Source: Trifolium pratense (lineage: Eukaryota; Streptophyta; Magnoliopsida; Fabales; Fabaceae). From it: 64,000 bases of DNA. Positions 28,957-41,214 of the stretch are shown piece by piece. Under the pieces are notes generated by a model. It was not told the origin of the DNA. It did no database searches and saw only the letters and a list, made by a program, of their open reading frames with translations. The position numbers and the translations under genes were made by a program. Numbering within the stretch: position 1 is the first letter of the stretch; each line of letters begins with the position of its first letter. The stretch spans positions 64,403,257 to 64,467,256 of the forward strand of contig NC_060060.1 of assembly GCF_020283565.1 (NCBI RefSeq). The letters are read 5' to 3'.

Positions 28957-30401
28957 TTACAACCCCAAACTTGAACTGTTACTTGTCCTCAAGTGACATG
29001 CCTGTCAAAACAAAACGGTCAGGGAATTAACAAATTAATTTGAATGATTAAAATCTCATAAATTTTTTTTCTTCATCCGGCGATAGAACCACCGGTCTTA
29101 ACTTCAGTGATTCTGCTCAATCAGCACTCTGACATCTAAGACTTCAATCAGATTCAGTCCAATGACCGTTCCCCACGATGTCCAAAGTTCAACCTTATCT
29201 CTCACTCACCATTTCACTCAATTTGACAGGGTATTCACTCCATCAACATGCAAATGCTATTTTACCATAAGCTTGAAAAAAATTCTAAACGTCAATCAAA
29301 GTAAATACATCACACACATTTTTGAGGTCTTGAGGGTTATAACCTGGCTTGGGTAAATGGTGGGATAATTTTGGAAAAAGTATGCTAAATTGGAGTTAGA
29401 TATCCACTACTATTCCTTGTTAAAGAATTACCATTACGGGATCTCAATTCATTGTTAATCAGGTACTTAGAGAACTTATTTTTCAATTTTTTTTTAAGAT
29501 GCCATTATTTTTCATGCTTAAATGGCTCTTTGTTATTTTTTTATTCTTTTTTAAGAAACTCAATTATTTTTTTAGAGTCTCTATTATTCTCTTTTTTTTT
29601 TTTTTCAAGTTCTCTAGTACCCCTACCCCAAACTTAAGATGTTGCTAATTCCAGAAGCAATCCCAAACTTAAAATGATGCCATGACAAGGAAATTTAAAG
29701 CTTCTACCTAACTCCAAGGAGGGCAAACAGATAAAAATTTTCAGATCAAAAAGGCTTATAATTTGGTATGTCACCGAAAGAAAAGGGGAATATATTTTTT
29801 TTAGGCTCAAAATGGTTTAGCAACGGATAAATAATAACGGGGTAGCTTGAAAAGGCTCAGAGCACCAAACAAATGTGCCTCTATGTGTGTAAATGCAAAA
29901 CCAATCAACAGTATAGAATAGTCGCAAGTTCTAGAAAATATACAAAGCATGGATACACTCATAAGATGTGAAAGAAAATGGTATACCGTGGAATTTATTT
30001 GGCTCAATATGCTCACCAGCTGAGGTATCTGAAGTTGAACTAGTACACCGTGCAAAACTCCATCTTTCCTATTCATCTCTTTGTCTCTTGAACCATCACG
30101 CTTTCATGAGCAGTCACACGTCAGTTATTCTTTTATGTGCAAGTCTAAGAGATTCTCATCATGCAAATTCAGGTGTTAACACACTGACAATTCTGTAAAG
30201 ACATAAAAACATTTAACTTGATAATAAACAAAGTAAAAAAAGGATGAAACATAGGGGATTGTCAACAAACAACGACCATGACTGACTCTTTTTTTTTTTT
30301 TTTTGAAAAATTAAATACTGAAAAAAAATAAAAACATATCTGATGGGTTGCCTCCCATTAAGCGCTTCTTTACCGTCATTAGCTTGACTCATCACCAATC
30401 G

Positions 30402-31076
30402 TTAGGGTGGCATATATGACAAAAAGAACACATCATCCTTCTTCTTCCTCTTGTTTGGTAGGAATTCCATGAACTTGACATAAAGAGTCAAGTGCCCCCA
30501 TCCTCTAACAGTCAAGCCTTGGTAATATGTGCTCTTCCACTTTAGAGAAGAATAATGCTCCTTTTTCAAGTGACATTTCTTTTTGCTTTCCATTGGTGGA
30601 GACTCATATGTCGCATATAGATCAACATTCTTCACTCTTGAATTCTCTTTCATGCCATTATTTTTGTTTTTTGAATTTTCTTCTTCTACCACAATAGCAT
30701 GATGTTTCATCTCCATCTCAACCAACTTCTTCTCACACTCATTTGCTTTCTCCATGAGATTATCACATTGCACTTCAAATCTATCAAAGGAAACTTGATT
30801 GGACCTCCAGAATTCATCCAGAATACTTTCGAGTTGTGAATTGTAATTAATCATGATCACTTGTGGCTCTTCATCTTTACTACAAGGTTTTTTATTATAT
30901 TCGCAATCATGATTTTGATCACAATAAACACACCTCTCCTTTAGCTTCTTTATATCTATTTCCCTGTATTTTTCCTCAAGTCTTGATCTCAATAATTGAT
31001 AACGAAGAATGCCTATTTCTTCACTATCGATCAATATATTCTCATACCATACTCCTGTCATTACTACAAAACTCAA
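30402..31076 (-). CDS. ORF of the nested LARD-like element, unknown function
   Basis: A 224-codon frame on the minus strand. It contains a Cys-rich patch (CVYCDQNHDCEYNKKPC, about residues 48-64), Glu/Lys-rich helical stretches that could form a coiled coil (about 85-140), and a Lys-rich tail. I do not recognise a domain. It may be a remnant of gag, or a lineage-specific protein as found in some large non-autonomous elements. About 220 bp downstream of the PBS is a normal place for the first ORF. The adjacent motif GGGTTGCCTCCCATTAAGCG (30346-30365) is common in plant gypsy-type interiors. Confidence 0.4.
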   Translation of the reverse strand: MSFVVMTGVWYENILIDSEEIGILRYQLLRSRLEEKYREIDIKKLKERCVYCDQNHDCEYNKKPCSKDEEPQVIMINYNSQLESILDEFWRSNQVSFDRFEVQCDNLMEKANECEKKLVEMEMKHHAIVVEEENSKNKNNGMKENSRVKNVDLYATYESPPMESKKKCHLKKEHYSSLKWKSTYYQGLTVRGWGHLTLYVKFMEFLPNKRKKKDDVFFLSYMPP

Positions 31077-31217
31077 GGAAACTTTTCAGTAGCAGAGCAC
31101 AATGAAATAAACATGAAGTGTAAAAGATTTTTTATATACAAAATAAAATAAAAATAACAGAAAAAAATTAAATAAAAATCCTATATACAATAAATTGTTT
31201 GGTCAAAATTAATCAAC

Positions 31218-31240
31218 AATCCCCGGCAACGGCGCCAAAA
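31218..31240 (-). other. Primer-binding site of the nested element
   Basis: On the minus strand TTTTTGGCGCCGTTGCCGGGG follows the LTR end after a few bases. This sequence is found next to the 5' LTR of many plant Ty3/gypsy elements of the Tat/Ogre kind. Confidence 0.75.
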
Positions 31241-31246
31241 ACTTGA

Positions 31247-32511
31247 TGACAAAATTAGCAAGTGTACTAACTTATCGTTAAGTAATAAAATTTATAAAGT
31301 TCGTATCCGCAGGGATTGTTCCAATCTCGACAAAACAATTGTATCGTATTTAGGACGTAAATAAAAAGGGGGTATGCTTGGCATATATTTAGTTTTCAGA
31401 CAGTAAACTAAAGAGATGATTTTTAATAAAGATTAACGGATGATTAGAATTTTCGATTCACTTCCTCTTCATGATTTGGTAAATGCGGTCCTAGGCTTCC
31501 TCTTCACTCTTATTGTCACGATGAATTAACTAAATAGTTCAGACCAGTGTTAATGACTAAGAACCCTTTTCCATAAAAATAATTCCCTAATGTCTTAGGT
31601 CAATTCAAATTCATAGAAAGATTTATGCACGTTAATTCTATTTATCATAGTACAATAATCTGATATCTCTAAAACGACTATTGACCAAACAATTATTTCA
31701 GATTCAGGTTTCAAAAGTTATGGTTAGTAATCATTCGATTCCTAAATTCAATTCATAAATTCGTCAATTCATAAAAAGCATTAAGCGCAGAAATAACTGA
31801 ATAACAATAATACTAAAAAGGTCCCAAGGATCCTCAACAATTTACATGGTTCAAATCAATTCAAGGAAGATCATCTACTAATTCTAATCAATAGAGACTT
31901 AGTTACTCATAATTAATTTAATAAGCAACATAGAGTGATCAAGAGAGAAAATAAACCAGGAAGCTATGTTGTTGTATCTGCCGTTCTATCACTTCCGTTC
32001 CTTCTCCAAAAGCCTGCGTGATTCCGCCTTTTTCTTCCCGTCTGCTGCTGTGCGTGATGCCTTATATATATTATCCATGAAACCTAATGTTTTCTTTTAG
32101 CCACATAAGCCAATCACAATTTTACTTTCTTTTTGGGCCAGCAAACCGTTTTTCTTCTTTTCTTGGGCTAATATTGTACTACATGTCATATATTTAACAC
32201 ATGCTAAATAATATAAAATATAAAATTAAATATTATTTGCAACTCTTCTATTTGGCAACGGTTGATTGTGTGATCGATCGTCCCATAATTCTTCATAAAA
32301 TCTTCAATTCTTGGTAGCTAATAATCGTGCCATGATGTTGATGAGTTGCGGTGTGATTTTTCCAGAAATTTGCCCGTTTTGTAATTTATCTTCAAATTCT
32401 TTGTGATGTATCAACTCTTGCTAGAATCATCTCTAAACCATGTAATTATATCTAAAAACTTATTAAAATACTATAAAATTGCTACTCAAAACATAGAATG
32501 ACAGACTGTCA
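31247..32511 (-). repeat. 5' LTR of the nested element
   Basis: It is bounded by TGACA at the start and TGTCA at the end on the minus strand, a 5-bp terminal inverted repeat. Its first 378 bp recur as the truncated 3' LTR. Confidence 0.8.
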
Positions 32512-35500
32512 TTAGTCTATCATACCATGCTCTTGGTGCTTGTTTAAGTCCATATAGAGCTTTGGTAAGTTTAAAAACATGATTAAGTTTTTGCTCATCT
32601 TTAAAACCAGGAGGTTGATGGACATAAACCTCTTCATTTAAAAATCCATTTAGAAAAGCACTTTTTACGTCTATTTGAAAAAGTTTAAAACATTTATGAG
32701 ATGCATATGCAAGTAAGATTCTTATTGCTTCTAACCTTGCTACTGGTGCAAATGTTTCATCATAGTCTATACCTTCTTGTTGATTATAACCTTGAGCAAC
32801 AAATCTTGCTTTGTTGCGAATTACCTTACCATTTTCATCCATTTTGTTTCTGAAGACCCATCTAGTTCCAATGATAGAATGGTCTAAAGGATCTGGTACT
32901 AGCTTCCAAACTTCATTCTTCTCAAATTGTGAAAGTTCTTCTTTCATAGCAATTATCCATGATTCATCAGTGATTGATTCTTCTATGGATTTTGGCTCAA
33001 TTTGAGAGATCATAGCTAGATTGTTCTCATCAACTTGAAATGATCTTCTGGTTCTTACACCTTCTGCAGTGTCACCTATTATTTGTTCTTGAGGGTGATT
33101 GCTTACAACCTTCCAAGTTCTAGGAGGTTCTTGTGGTGGTGATTCCTGTTCTATAACTTGTTCTTTTGATGAGTTTTGCTCATCTTCATCATCTATTTCT
33201 CTTACACATGATATATCATCAAATTCATCAAATTTTACATGCATGCTTTCTTCTAAAGATTTTGATGTTAGATTATAAACTCTATATGCTTTAGAGGTTA
33301 GAGAGTATCCTAAGAAAATTCCTTTATCAGATTTAGAGTCAAATTTTCCTAGATTATCTTTAATATTTAAGATGTAACAATAACACCCAAAAATGTGAAA
33401 ATAAGAAACATTTGGTTTTTTATCTTTCCAAAGTTCATAAGGTGTTTTGTTTAAAACTTTTCTTATAGACATTCTATTCAAGATATAGCAAGCAATGTTG
33501 ATAGCTTCAGCCCAAAAGTATTTTTTAACATTGGATTCATCTATCATAGTTCTTGCCATTTCTTGTAAGGTTCTATTTTTCCTTTCAACAACTCCATTTT
33601 GTTGAGGAGTTCTTGGACAAGAAAAGTTGTGAGAAATACCATTTTCATTGAAGAATGATTCAAAATAGGAGTTTTCAAATTCTCCACCATGATCACTTCT
33701 TATGGAAATGATATTTGAACCTTTTTCATTTTGAACCTTTTTACAAAAGATTTTAAAAGATTCAAAAGATTCATCCTTACTTTTTAAAAACAAAACCCAT
33801 GTGTATCTAGAGTAGTCATCAACAATAACAAAACCATAGTTTTTACCACCTAGACTAGTAGTTTTGACAGGTCCAAACAAATCTATGTGAAGTAATTCAA
33901 GAGGTCTTTTAGTTGAAATAAAATCTTTAGGTTTAAAGCTACTTTTGGTTTGTTTTCCCTTTGTACAACTTTCACATAATTTATCTTTGTCAAAACTTAT
34001 TTTTGGTAATCCTCTTACTAGATCAAGTTGAGAAAGTTTTGCAATTGTCCTCATATTTACATGTCCTGCCCTTTTGTGCCAAATCCATTTATCCTTTTCA
34101 AGAGATACAAAACATGACTCAACAGGCAATTCATCTAGATATATGACATATACATTCTTTTTCTTGATCAATTAAAAAGAGTTTTTCCAGAAGATATTTG
34201 TTTAATTTCACATGTATGAGTTTTAAAAACAACTTCAAGACCATTATCACACAGTTGACTAATACTTATTAAGTTATGTTCTAGACCCTTTACATAATGA
34301 ACATTTTCTAATTTAGCAGAATTAATTTTACCTATTATACATTTACCTTTGATACTAGCTTTTTCATTATTACCAAAGGTAACGGTTCCTCCTTCCTTTT
34401 CCTCAAGGGAAAGGAAGCTGTGTCTGTCTCCAGTCATGTGCCTCGAGCAGCCACTGTCCAAGTACCATGGCTTTTTCTTGACTGCTAGTAGACATTCCTG
34501 CATTTGAGTTTAGTAAGACTTTTGGTACCCATAGAGATTTGGGTCCTTGATGCTTAGTGTTTTTGAAAGACATTCTCTTATGAGATAGTTTTGTGTATGT
34601 ATTCTTTTGAAACCAGTTTTGTAGACTATTTGGAGAATGATCTCTTACAGAATTTTTAGATCTTTTCTTAAAGCAAAAATATTTTATATGTCCATGTTTA
34701 TGACAAAAGGAACAGAATAGTCTTCTTTTTTTATCCTTTTTAGGTAAGAAAACTTTATCATTCATTGTTTGTTTTTGATCTTTTTCAAAAAAATTCTGTT
34801 TAATATTTGGAATGTTTTCAAAAATTTTGGCAGCTTTTTCTAACACTGAATCATTTTGTATTAGTACTAAGTTTTCTTTTTGTATTTTATTCTTAAGACT
34901 TTCTTCTGACTTAGATACTTTATCTAGATCATTTTGAACTTTTTCCAAAGTTTCTTCTAAAATCTTATTTTTTGTTTTATATTCATCTTTTTCTTGAATT
35001 ACTCTAGTAAGTTCAATTCTAAGTTGATCATATTTTTGAGCAGTAATTTGTGAGTCATATAAAAGATTATCAAATAATTTTTCAGTTTTTAAGCATGATG
35101 AACAAGGTTCAAGGTTTACCTCATCAAAGTCAGTTCTGACCATTAGGCAAACATTTGCTTCTTCTTCTTCTGGTAATTCTTCTAGATCGTCCCACGTAGC
35201 CATCATAGATTTGTTGTAGGGAGGTTTTATTGGCTTTAGATTTGGACATTCATTTTTGTAATGTCCAGTTTGATTGCATCCGTAGCATTTCACTTGGCTT
35301 AGGTCAGCTTCATTTCTTCTTGGTGGGAATGATCTTTTGATTTGATTTCTTCTCATCATTAGCTTTTGGATTCTTCTTGAGAGAAAAGTCATTTCTTCCT
35401 CATCATCTTGTTGAAGATGATTCTCTTCATCAAATCTTATTTCTCTTTTTAAGTTCTCTTCTACTTGTGATTCTAGAGCAATCATTTTGTTCTTTGCTGG

Positions 35501-36181
35501 TTTCTTTTCTTGAAGTATTGCTTCATGAGCTTTTAAAGATCCAATGAAATCCTCCAGATCCATTGTTTTGAGATCTTTTGCTACAGTTATTGCAGTTACT
35601 ATGTGTCTCCATTCTTCTGGTAGACATCTTAGTAGCTTTCTTATTCTATCATGTGTGGTATATTTTTTACCAAGAGAATTTAGCTCATTTATGATAACTG
35701 TAAACCTTCCATACATTTGATCTATAGTTTCACCGTTATTCATTTCAAACAGTTCAAACTTTCGTACTCCTATGTCAATCCTTGTTTCTTATATGTGGTT
35801 GGTTCCTTCATGGTGTGTTTGAAGAGTGGTCCACATTTCTTTGGCCATCTTGCATTCCATGATCCTGTCATATTCTTCCCTGCACAAAGCACTTTTAATA
35901 AATAATTGAGCTTTAGTTTTTAGTAGTACCCTGTCAGATTCTTGAGTTGTCCACTCAAGCTGTGGTTTTGGTGTGAATGAGTCTTTGACTTGTGGAGTAT
36001 AGTCTCCAACTTCTACTACAGTCCACATGTTGATGTCTTGTGACCTAAGAAATAGTTCCATCTTGTCTTTCCAGTAGTAGTAGTCATTTCCTTCAAAAAG
36101 AGGTGGTCTAGTTGATGATCCTCCTTCTGAGATGAATTTTGCAGGTTTGGACATTACTTCCTTCCTGAATCTTTTCCTCAA
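32512..36181 (-). pseudogene. Copia gag-pol 5' part: gag, protease, integrase, RT start
   Basis: On the minus strand, gag starts at 36181. It contains a CCHC knuckle (CYGCNQTGHYKNEC, near 35250) and a long Lys/Glu-rich coiled region. Protease has LDSGCSRHMTG (near 34450). Integrase has the HHCC finger (WHKRAGH...CESC) and the D,D,E residues in [16 protein letters not shown] and [11 protein letters not shown] starts with GTRWVFRNK and reaches [12 protein letters not shown] and [15 protein letters not shown] before the nested element cuts it at 32511. Lesions: an in-frame TAA in gag at about 35789, a one-base loss in an A run at about 34472-34476, and a stop plus frame change at about 34168-34175. 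Confidence 0.9.
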
Positions 36182-36214
36182 GCACTTGTTAGATGCTTAG
36201 CTTTTAGAGGCAGT

Positions 36215-36226
36215 GCTCTGATGCCA
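36215..36226 (-). other. Primer-binding site of the Copia element
   Basis: On the minus strand TGGCATCAGAGC lies two bases after the 5' LTR. It differs by one base from the usual initiator-tRNA-Met site TGGTATCAGAGC. Confidence 0.85.
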
Positions 36227-36228
36227 AT

Positions 36229-37920
36229 TGAAGTAACAATGTTTGTCACAAGAAAGGGGGGGTTTGAATTGTGACCCTTTAAAATTTTAACTGCAAAACA
36301 ATTTAAGCACAATACACACTATGACAGTAAATGGTTAGACTAACTGGAGAACGTTCTCCTGGAATATAAGTGCAGTAAAATGAGTTAGTGTTTGCCCAAA
36401 TAAAAAGAGTAAGGGAAGAGAGAATCACACAAAGAATTTATCCTGGTTCACCCCTTAATAGTATGGGCTACTCCAGTCCCCACTTGCGTGAGATTATCCA
36501 CTATAATCTAGACCAAGATTACAGAAACTTCCCTTTGATCTAAGCCCAGATCAAAGACCCTTTATGATCTAAACCAAGATCACAAAGTACCCAGCTATAA
36601 CCAGCTGCTCTACCTTTACAAGGTAACCTCAATCAATTATACCCAATTGACTTGAGAGAATCCTAATGATTTTTCAATGATTTCTTTGGATCTAAGCTTA
36701 TACACCTAACCGGATGTGAAGCTTACAAATTGATACACTCAAAGTACTCTACAAATATATGATCCTAGATTTCTAAAGAGCTTTAGAGTAAGAGTGAAAA
36801 GGAGAGCTTGATTGCTTGAGATGGAATGTATTAGATTGCTTTGTGTGCTTCAAGTTCTTGCTCTTCCAATTAAACCAACGTGCTATTTATAGATGGAGAT
36901 GCTCCTTTGTTGCTTGGACATCACACATATACGTTGTGAGTGAAGAACTAGCCGTTGTGATAGAAACAAAACAGCCCATGTGATTTTGTCTATGAGATGC
37001 TCCAGGAGATCATTCTTCTAATGGTCTCTGACTGTCACATTGTACTTGTTGGTCAGAAATATTCTTTCACCAACTGTCAATGAGTTGTCTCTGAGTGTAT
37101 ATCCTTTGCAAATGTATTTCCCATGTGAGAAAATAAGATTTGAATTCCTTTGGATAAGATTGCCACCTAAGTGCAGAAAACTGGGAGATCATTCTCCAGG
37201 ACGTTGGAGACCATTCTCTGAAATGGTGTGGATAAGGTCCAACGAAAATAGAATTGTTGCAAGTTGTTGCAAGTTGTCAAACAGCTGTAAACTCTTCATC
37301 AAAGGCATAGAGTAGCAACTGTTCACTTGTCCTTCAAAGGACACATGAATAGTGAAATGAGTACTCTTTTATGGGAGAGTGTAGCCACCCATGTCATAAA
37401 CTTGTACTTGGATCAGATGTGAAGCTTCCTTGCAAGCTGTATGTACTTGTTGTTGAGTTCTCATTGGTCTAGATTAACTTCTTTAATGATGTTCTTGGAG
37501 AACATAAAGCCTTGTTGCAAGATGTGAAGTTATTATTCCTTAAAGAAGCTTATTCGAGTAAGCTCAAGAACCAAAATCAATTCCTTGCCTTAAATGACTT
37601 ATTTGCACTGTTATGATCCTTTAATAAGTCCAACTTAAAAGTTCATTCTTGTCTTGTACCAAGTTGACTTGAATAAGTGCTTATGCTTTTGAACACGTGA
37701 GTCTGGAGACCAATCTGAGATCATTCTCTGAGGCAGATTTGTCTAAAACGTGTTTGATTCTTTTCTTATGAGTGAAACAAGGTTAATTTAATCCATTGCA
37801 TCTGTTCTTAAATTAAATCACTCAAGAGCACTTGTTAGATCACAAAATAATCAGAATCAAATTAAAATTTAATTAAGGGTTGTTATCTTTAAAACATCAA
37901 AATAAGATTTTGTCTCAACA
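36229..37920 (-). repeat. 5' LTR of the Copia element
   Basis: It is 1692 bp and nearly identical to 23029-24719, with one length difference in a G run near 36260. It contains the promoter side of the element by position. Confidence 0.95.
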
Positions 37921-39950
37921 ATCATGAACTAAAATTTATTAAATATCATAGACAAAAAAAACATTGGTAAACAAAACTAGACATTTTGAGTGAAATTAAT
38001 TATTAGTTCGTTTAAAAAAAAATATTTTGTTGTAGTTGTTACTATTATTATTGACATATTATGTCTCACATAGTCAAGTTGATAAAAACATTACAATATG
38101 CAGATTTTTTTATTTTTTATACTATAATATGTAGATGTTAGTGTTTTAGTTGATTTAGTGGTGATTGACGCTGAACTTGATAGGAAGAACCACGATTCGA
38201 TTTTTTGCAATTGCGTTCGGTAGGGGGCTTGAAACATTTGATGTCAGAAATGACCCCTAAATCAGATTAAACTGATAGTGAAAGCCAAAACAAAAATATC
38301 CTACTTATTTATTGGCTTAAATGCAGTTTTGGCCCATCAAGTTTCACAATTGCTTGATTTTGGCCCCCCACATTTCAATTGCTTGATTTTAACCCTCTAA
38401 GTTTCACAATTGCTTGATTTTATCCCTCCAAGTTTCAATTGCTCGATTTTGGCCCTCCAAGTTTACCCCATTTTGCATTTGCTAGCCCCCCGTTGACTTT
38501 TTTTAATATAAATTGCTTATGTGACATTTTAAAAAAATTATAAATATGTTTTAATTAAAAAATAATAATATTTGCTTTTATAAAAATGTATTAAAAATTG
38601 TTTTTTTAATAAAAAGTTTAATAATTATTTTTTATTTAAAAAAAAGTTTACAAAGTTTTTAAAAAATAATTCATAAAATGTTTTTTTACTTTTTTATATA
38701 ACAAAATTATTTTACAAACTACATATAATAAAAAAAATTATAATTTAGTTTTTAAAAAACAATTTGTAATTTATTTATTTATTTTTAAATACTTATTTAA
38801 TTTTAAAATGTCACATAACCAATTTTTAATGAAAATATTCAACGGGGGGCTAGCAAATGCAAAAGGGGGTAAACTTGGGGGGCCAAAATCGAGCAATTGA
38901 AACTTGGAGGGCTAAAATCAAGCAATTGTGAAACTTAGGGGGTTAAAATCAAGCAATTAAAATGTGGGGGACCAAAATCAAGCAATTGTGAAACTTGGGG
39001 GGTCAAAACTGCATTTAAGCCTTATTTATTTTAAGAGATAAAAGTTTGACTAAATAATTATTTGACCCAATATCAATGATTTAAAACTTAGAGTAACTAT
39101 TTTTTATTTTTGTCATGTAGTCCAATCGATAGAAATGTCACGCTTAAGCTGAATAAGTGGGGTGCCACTGAATTTTAAAAGTAAGGTGGATGGATTCAAT
39201 CCAATCCATTAACTAAATGAATGAATTCGATCTAATCCATTAACTAATTTTATTACTAATTGATGGATCGGATGGATCCATTATTCAATCCAATCCATTA
39301 ACTAAATGAATGAATTCGATCCAATTCATTAACTAATTTTATTACTAATTGATGGATCGGATGAATGCATTAGTGAATGGATTGGATGAATAATGGATAA
39401 ATAGAATTTTTTGACACCCCTAAGTGCCAGGATGCAATATCTTTTACCAATTGAGTTAAACTCATGTGGAGAACTTAGAGTAACTATTATAATGAAAATA
39501 TAAGTTGTTATAATTAAAATGGAAAACAGAGAAATAACATTGCTAATGATTAATTAAGCCTTGAAGCCACAATTGGATAGTGAATCAAGCAACCTCGTCA
39601 TTGTTAATAAGACATTTTGCCCAATCTTTAGTTAGAGTTGTGTTCCAAATCATATATTCATCTAGTTGAATAAAATCACCAATACAATCATTTATGGAGA
39701 CTACACTTCAAAATATTAGCCACAACGATAGTGTATGAGCTCAGTCTGCTAAGCTCATAGATCAAAGCTCTAATAAACAAATGTAGCATATCAACTGATT
39801 TAATTTTATAATGCCATAACAATACTTATTTTTTTGTTGTTGACCGTAATTCAATGTGTTGTGTGAAATTAAATTGCTCTAATAATCGATTCATTTAAGC
39901 CAAGTTGATTATTCTATTTAACCAAATGACTACTCAAGAAAAGATATTAT
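37921..39950. other. AT-rich spacer with foldback MITE and local repeats
   Basis: There is no gene. It contains the Mutator-type MITE (38314-39021) and a two-copy direct repeat of about 89 bp (about 39195-39372, unit containing AATCCATTAACTAAATGAATG and 'gatggatcggatg'). No tRNA or other RNA gene is visible. Confidence 0.6.
38314..39021. mobile_element. Mutator-type foldback MITE, 708 bp
   Basis: The element starts GGCTTAAATGCAGTTTTGGCC and ends with the inverted copy. Terminal inverted repeats run about 180 bp. The 9-bp target duplication TTATTTATT is perfect at 38305-38313 and 39022-39030, the length used by Mutator-like transposases. Each arm is itself built from repeats of the phrase 'aagtttcacaattgcttgatttt'. 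The middle is AT-rich and non-coding. Confidence 0.88.
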
Positions 39951-40500
39951 TGATGAGAGGATCAATGGAGAAAAGCAAACTCATCTTATTCTCAGAATGA
40001 ATGAATAATGAACCTTGTGTTTGTTACAATTGACTTGGAGCTATATATCTATTTACAAATACCAGAGAAAGAAACTATTAAGTTACAACATGTAACAAAC
40101 TATTAGCTAACTCTATTTTACTAACTCTAGTAAAAACTAACTAATACTAGTTAAGATAATAGTTCTCCTCAAGTTGGACTATGTGTATGCTACATAGTCC
40201 CAACTTGGATAACAAAGAAGAAAAGGCAGGAGAATGTAATGGCTTAGTAAACACATCACCTAGCTGAGAGCTCAAGGGAACTGGAAGTAAATGAATGAGT
40301 TTGGACTGCAACTTCTCTCGGATAACATGGCAATCCAATTCAATATGTTTGCTGCGTTTCCTGAAATGTAGGGTCGTGAGCAAGATAAATTGCAGACTTG
40401 CACTTGCTATCACAATAAACAGAAGCAGCTTGGGAAAACTTGATGCGGAGGTCTTGAAACAAATAGTTAAGCCATTTCTTAGGATGCAAATAAAGTAGAA
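39940..40500 (-). pseudogene. Degenerate Copia tail (RNase H end plus LTR-like flank)
   Basis: The minus strand at about 40155-40385 reads HFRKRSKHIELDCHVIREK...GDVFTKPLHSPAFSSLLSKLG, the C-terminus of a Copia RNase H from a lineage other than the SIRE-like element. The following 200 bp (40130 down to about 39940) has LTR-like phrases such as 'gtaacaaacacaagg'. No partner LTR is seen, so this is a truncated relic. Confidence 0.65.
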
Positions 40501-40799
40501 ATAATGCAACTTAATGAAACAAATAGTTGCCCTACTTTCATTAGGATGTATTTCGGCAGTAATGTCAAACAATATTTCTTTGTTGTTGACAGATTTGTAA
40601 TTCGGCAGCAATGTCATAACAATGTGCACACTAAACTATAACTTCGATTGCAGTTAGAATTTATAAAGAGATTATTTTTAATGGTTTTCTACTTTGGTGA
40701 ATTTTTTGAATAGGGTGACCTGATTCTTATATCTTAGTGCGACTACACACCTGATGCAATATGGCGTATTCCACCATCAGACTTAAATAACGGAATCAA

Positions 40800-41040
40800 A
40801 AGTGCAGAAACTCCGAACTAACTTCTTGGGCATTTTCCTCCTAGCAACAAATTAACCACGATAGCGCTCAAAAGATCTTTTGCCACAACATAACCATCTC
40901 CACACAGTGCGTCTAATAAGTGTTGGGCCAACAAACTATCACCACAACATGATGTTCCTTTAGTGAAGTGGCCTAGGTGTATATCCTCAAAGTGTCTAAC
41001 TATCACTTTGCGGAGACATTGCTTGATGTTAGTGTCCATC
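40800..41040 (-). pseudogene. Unrecognised gene-like fragment (73 codons)
   Basis: The minus-strand frame includes FTKGTSCCGDSLLAQHLL and DGYVVAKDLLSAIVVNLLLGG, whose composition (amphipathic helices, few rare residues) looks like genuine protein. It ends in a stop at 40818 and has no visible intron context. I cannot name the family. It may be a transposed gene piece. Confidence 0.3.
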
Positions 41041-41214
41041 TTTTTGTTTTCCTCTCGATATTATTTTTCCTAACAACTCAAAATGTGGTGGACGAGCACC
41101 GCTTCCTGCCGCACCTCCCGGACCACAACTTCATGTTCCCCAGCACCTACCGGACCACAGCTTCATGTTCCCATGAACCTCTCAGACAACAACTTCCTGC
41201 TCGCTCTCCATGTA

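Larger units (their letters stand above)
28579..32511 (-). mobile_element. Nested non-autonomous LTR element with truncated 3' LTR
   Basis: The 5' LTR is 31247-32511 (1265 bp, TGACAG...TTGTCA on the minus strand). It is followed by a primer-binding site of the TGGCGCCGTTGCCGGGGA type. The 3' LTR keeps only its first 378 bp (28579-28956), nearly identical to 32134-32511, and is preceded by a purine-rich tract. The interior (about 2.3 kb) has one 224-codon frame and no protease, integrase or RT, so it is a LARD-like passenger. The PBS type suggests a Ty3/gypsy (Tat-like) relative. No matching target duplication is found because the far end is deleted. Confidence 0.85.
23029..37920 (-). mobile_element. 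Copia LTR retrotransposon, SIRE-like, 14.9 kb
   Basis: Two directly repeated LTRs (23029-24719 and 36229-37920) bound the element, each starting TG and ending CA. The target duplication ATCAT is at 23024-23028 and 37921-37925. Coding order on the minus strand is gag, protease, integrase, RT, RNase H, which is Copia order. A further long ORF lies between pol and the 3' LTR, as in the SIRE/Maximus lineage. The LTRs differ at only about a dozen sites by eye, so insertion was recent. The coding region nevertheless has several stops and frameshifts and a nested element, so this copy is defective. Confidence 0.95.
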
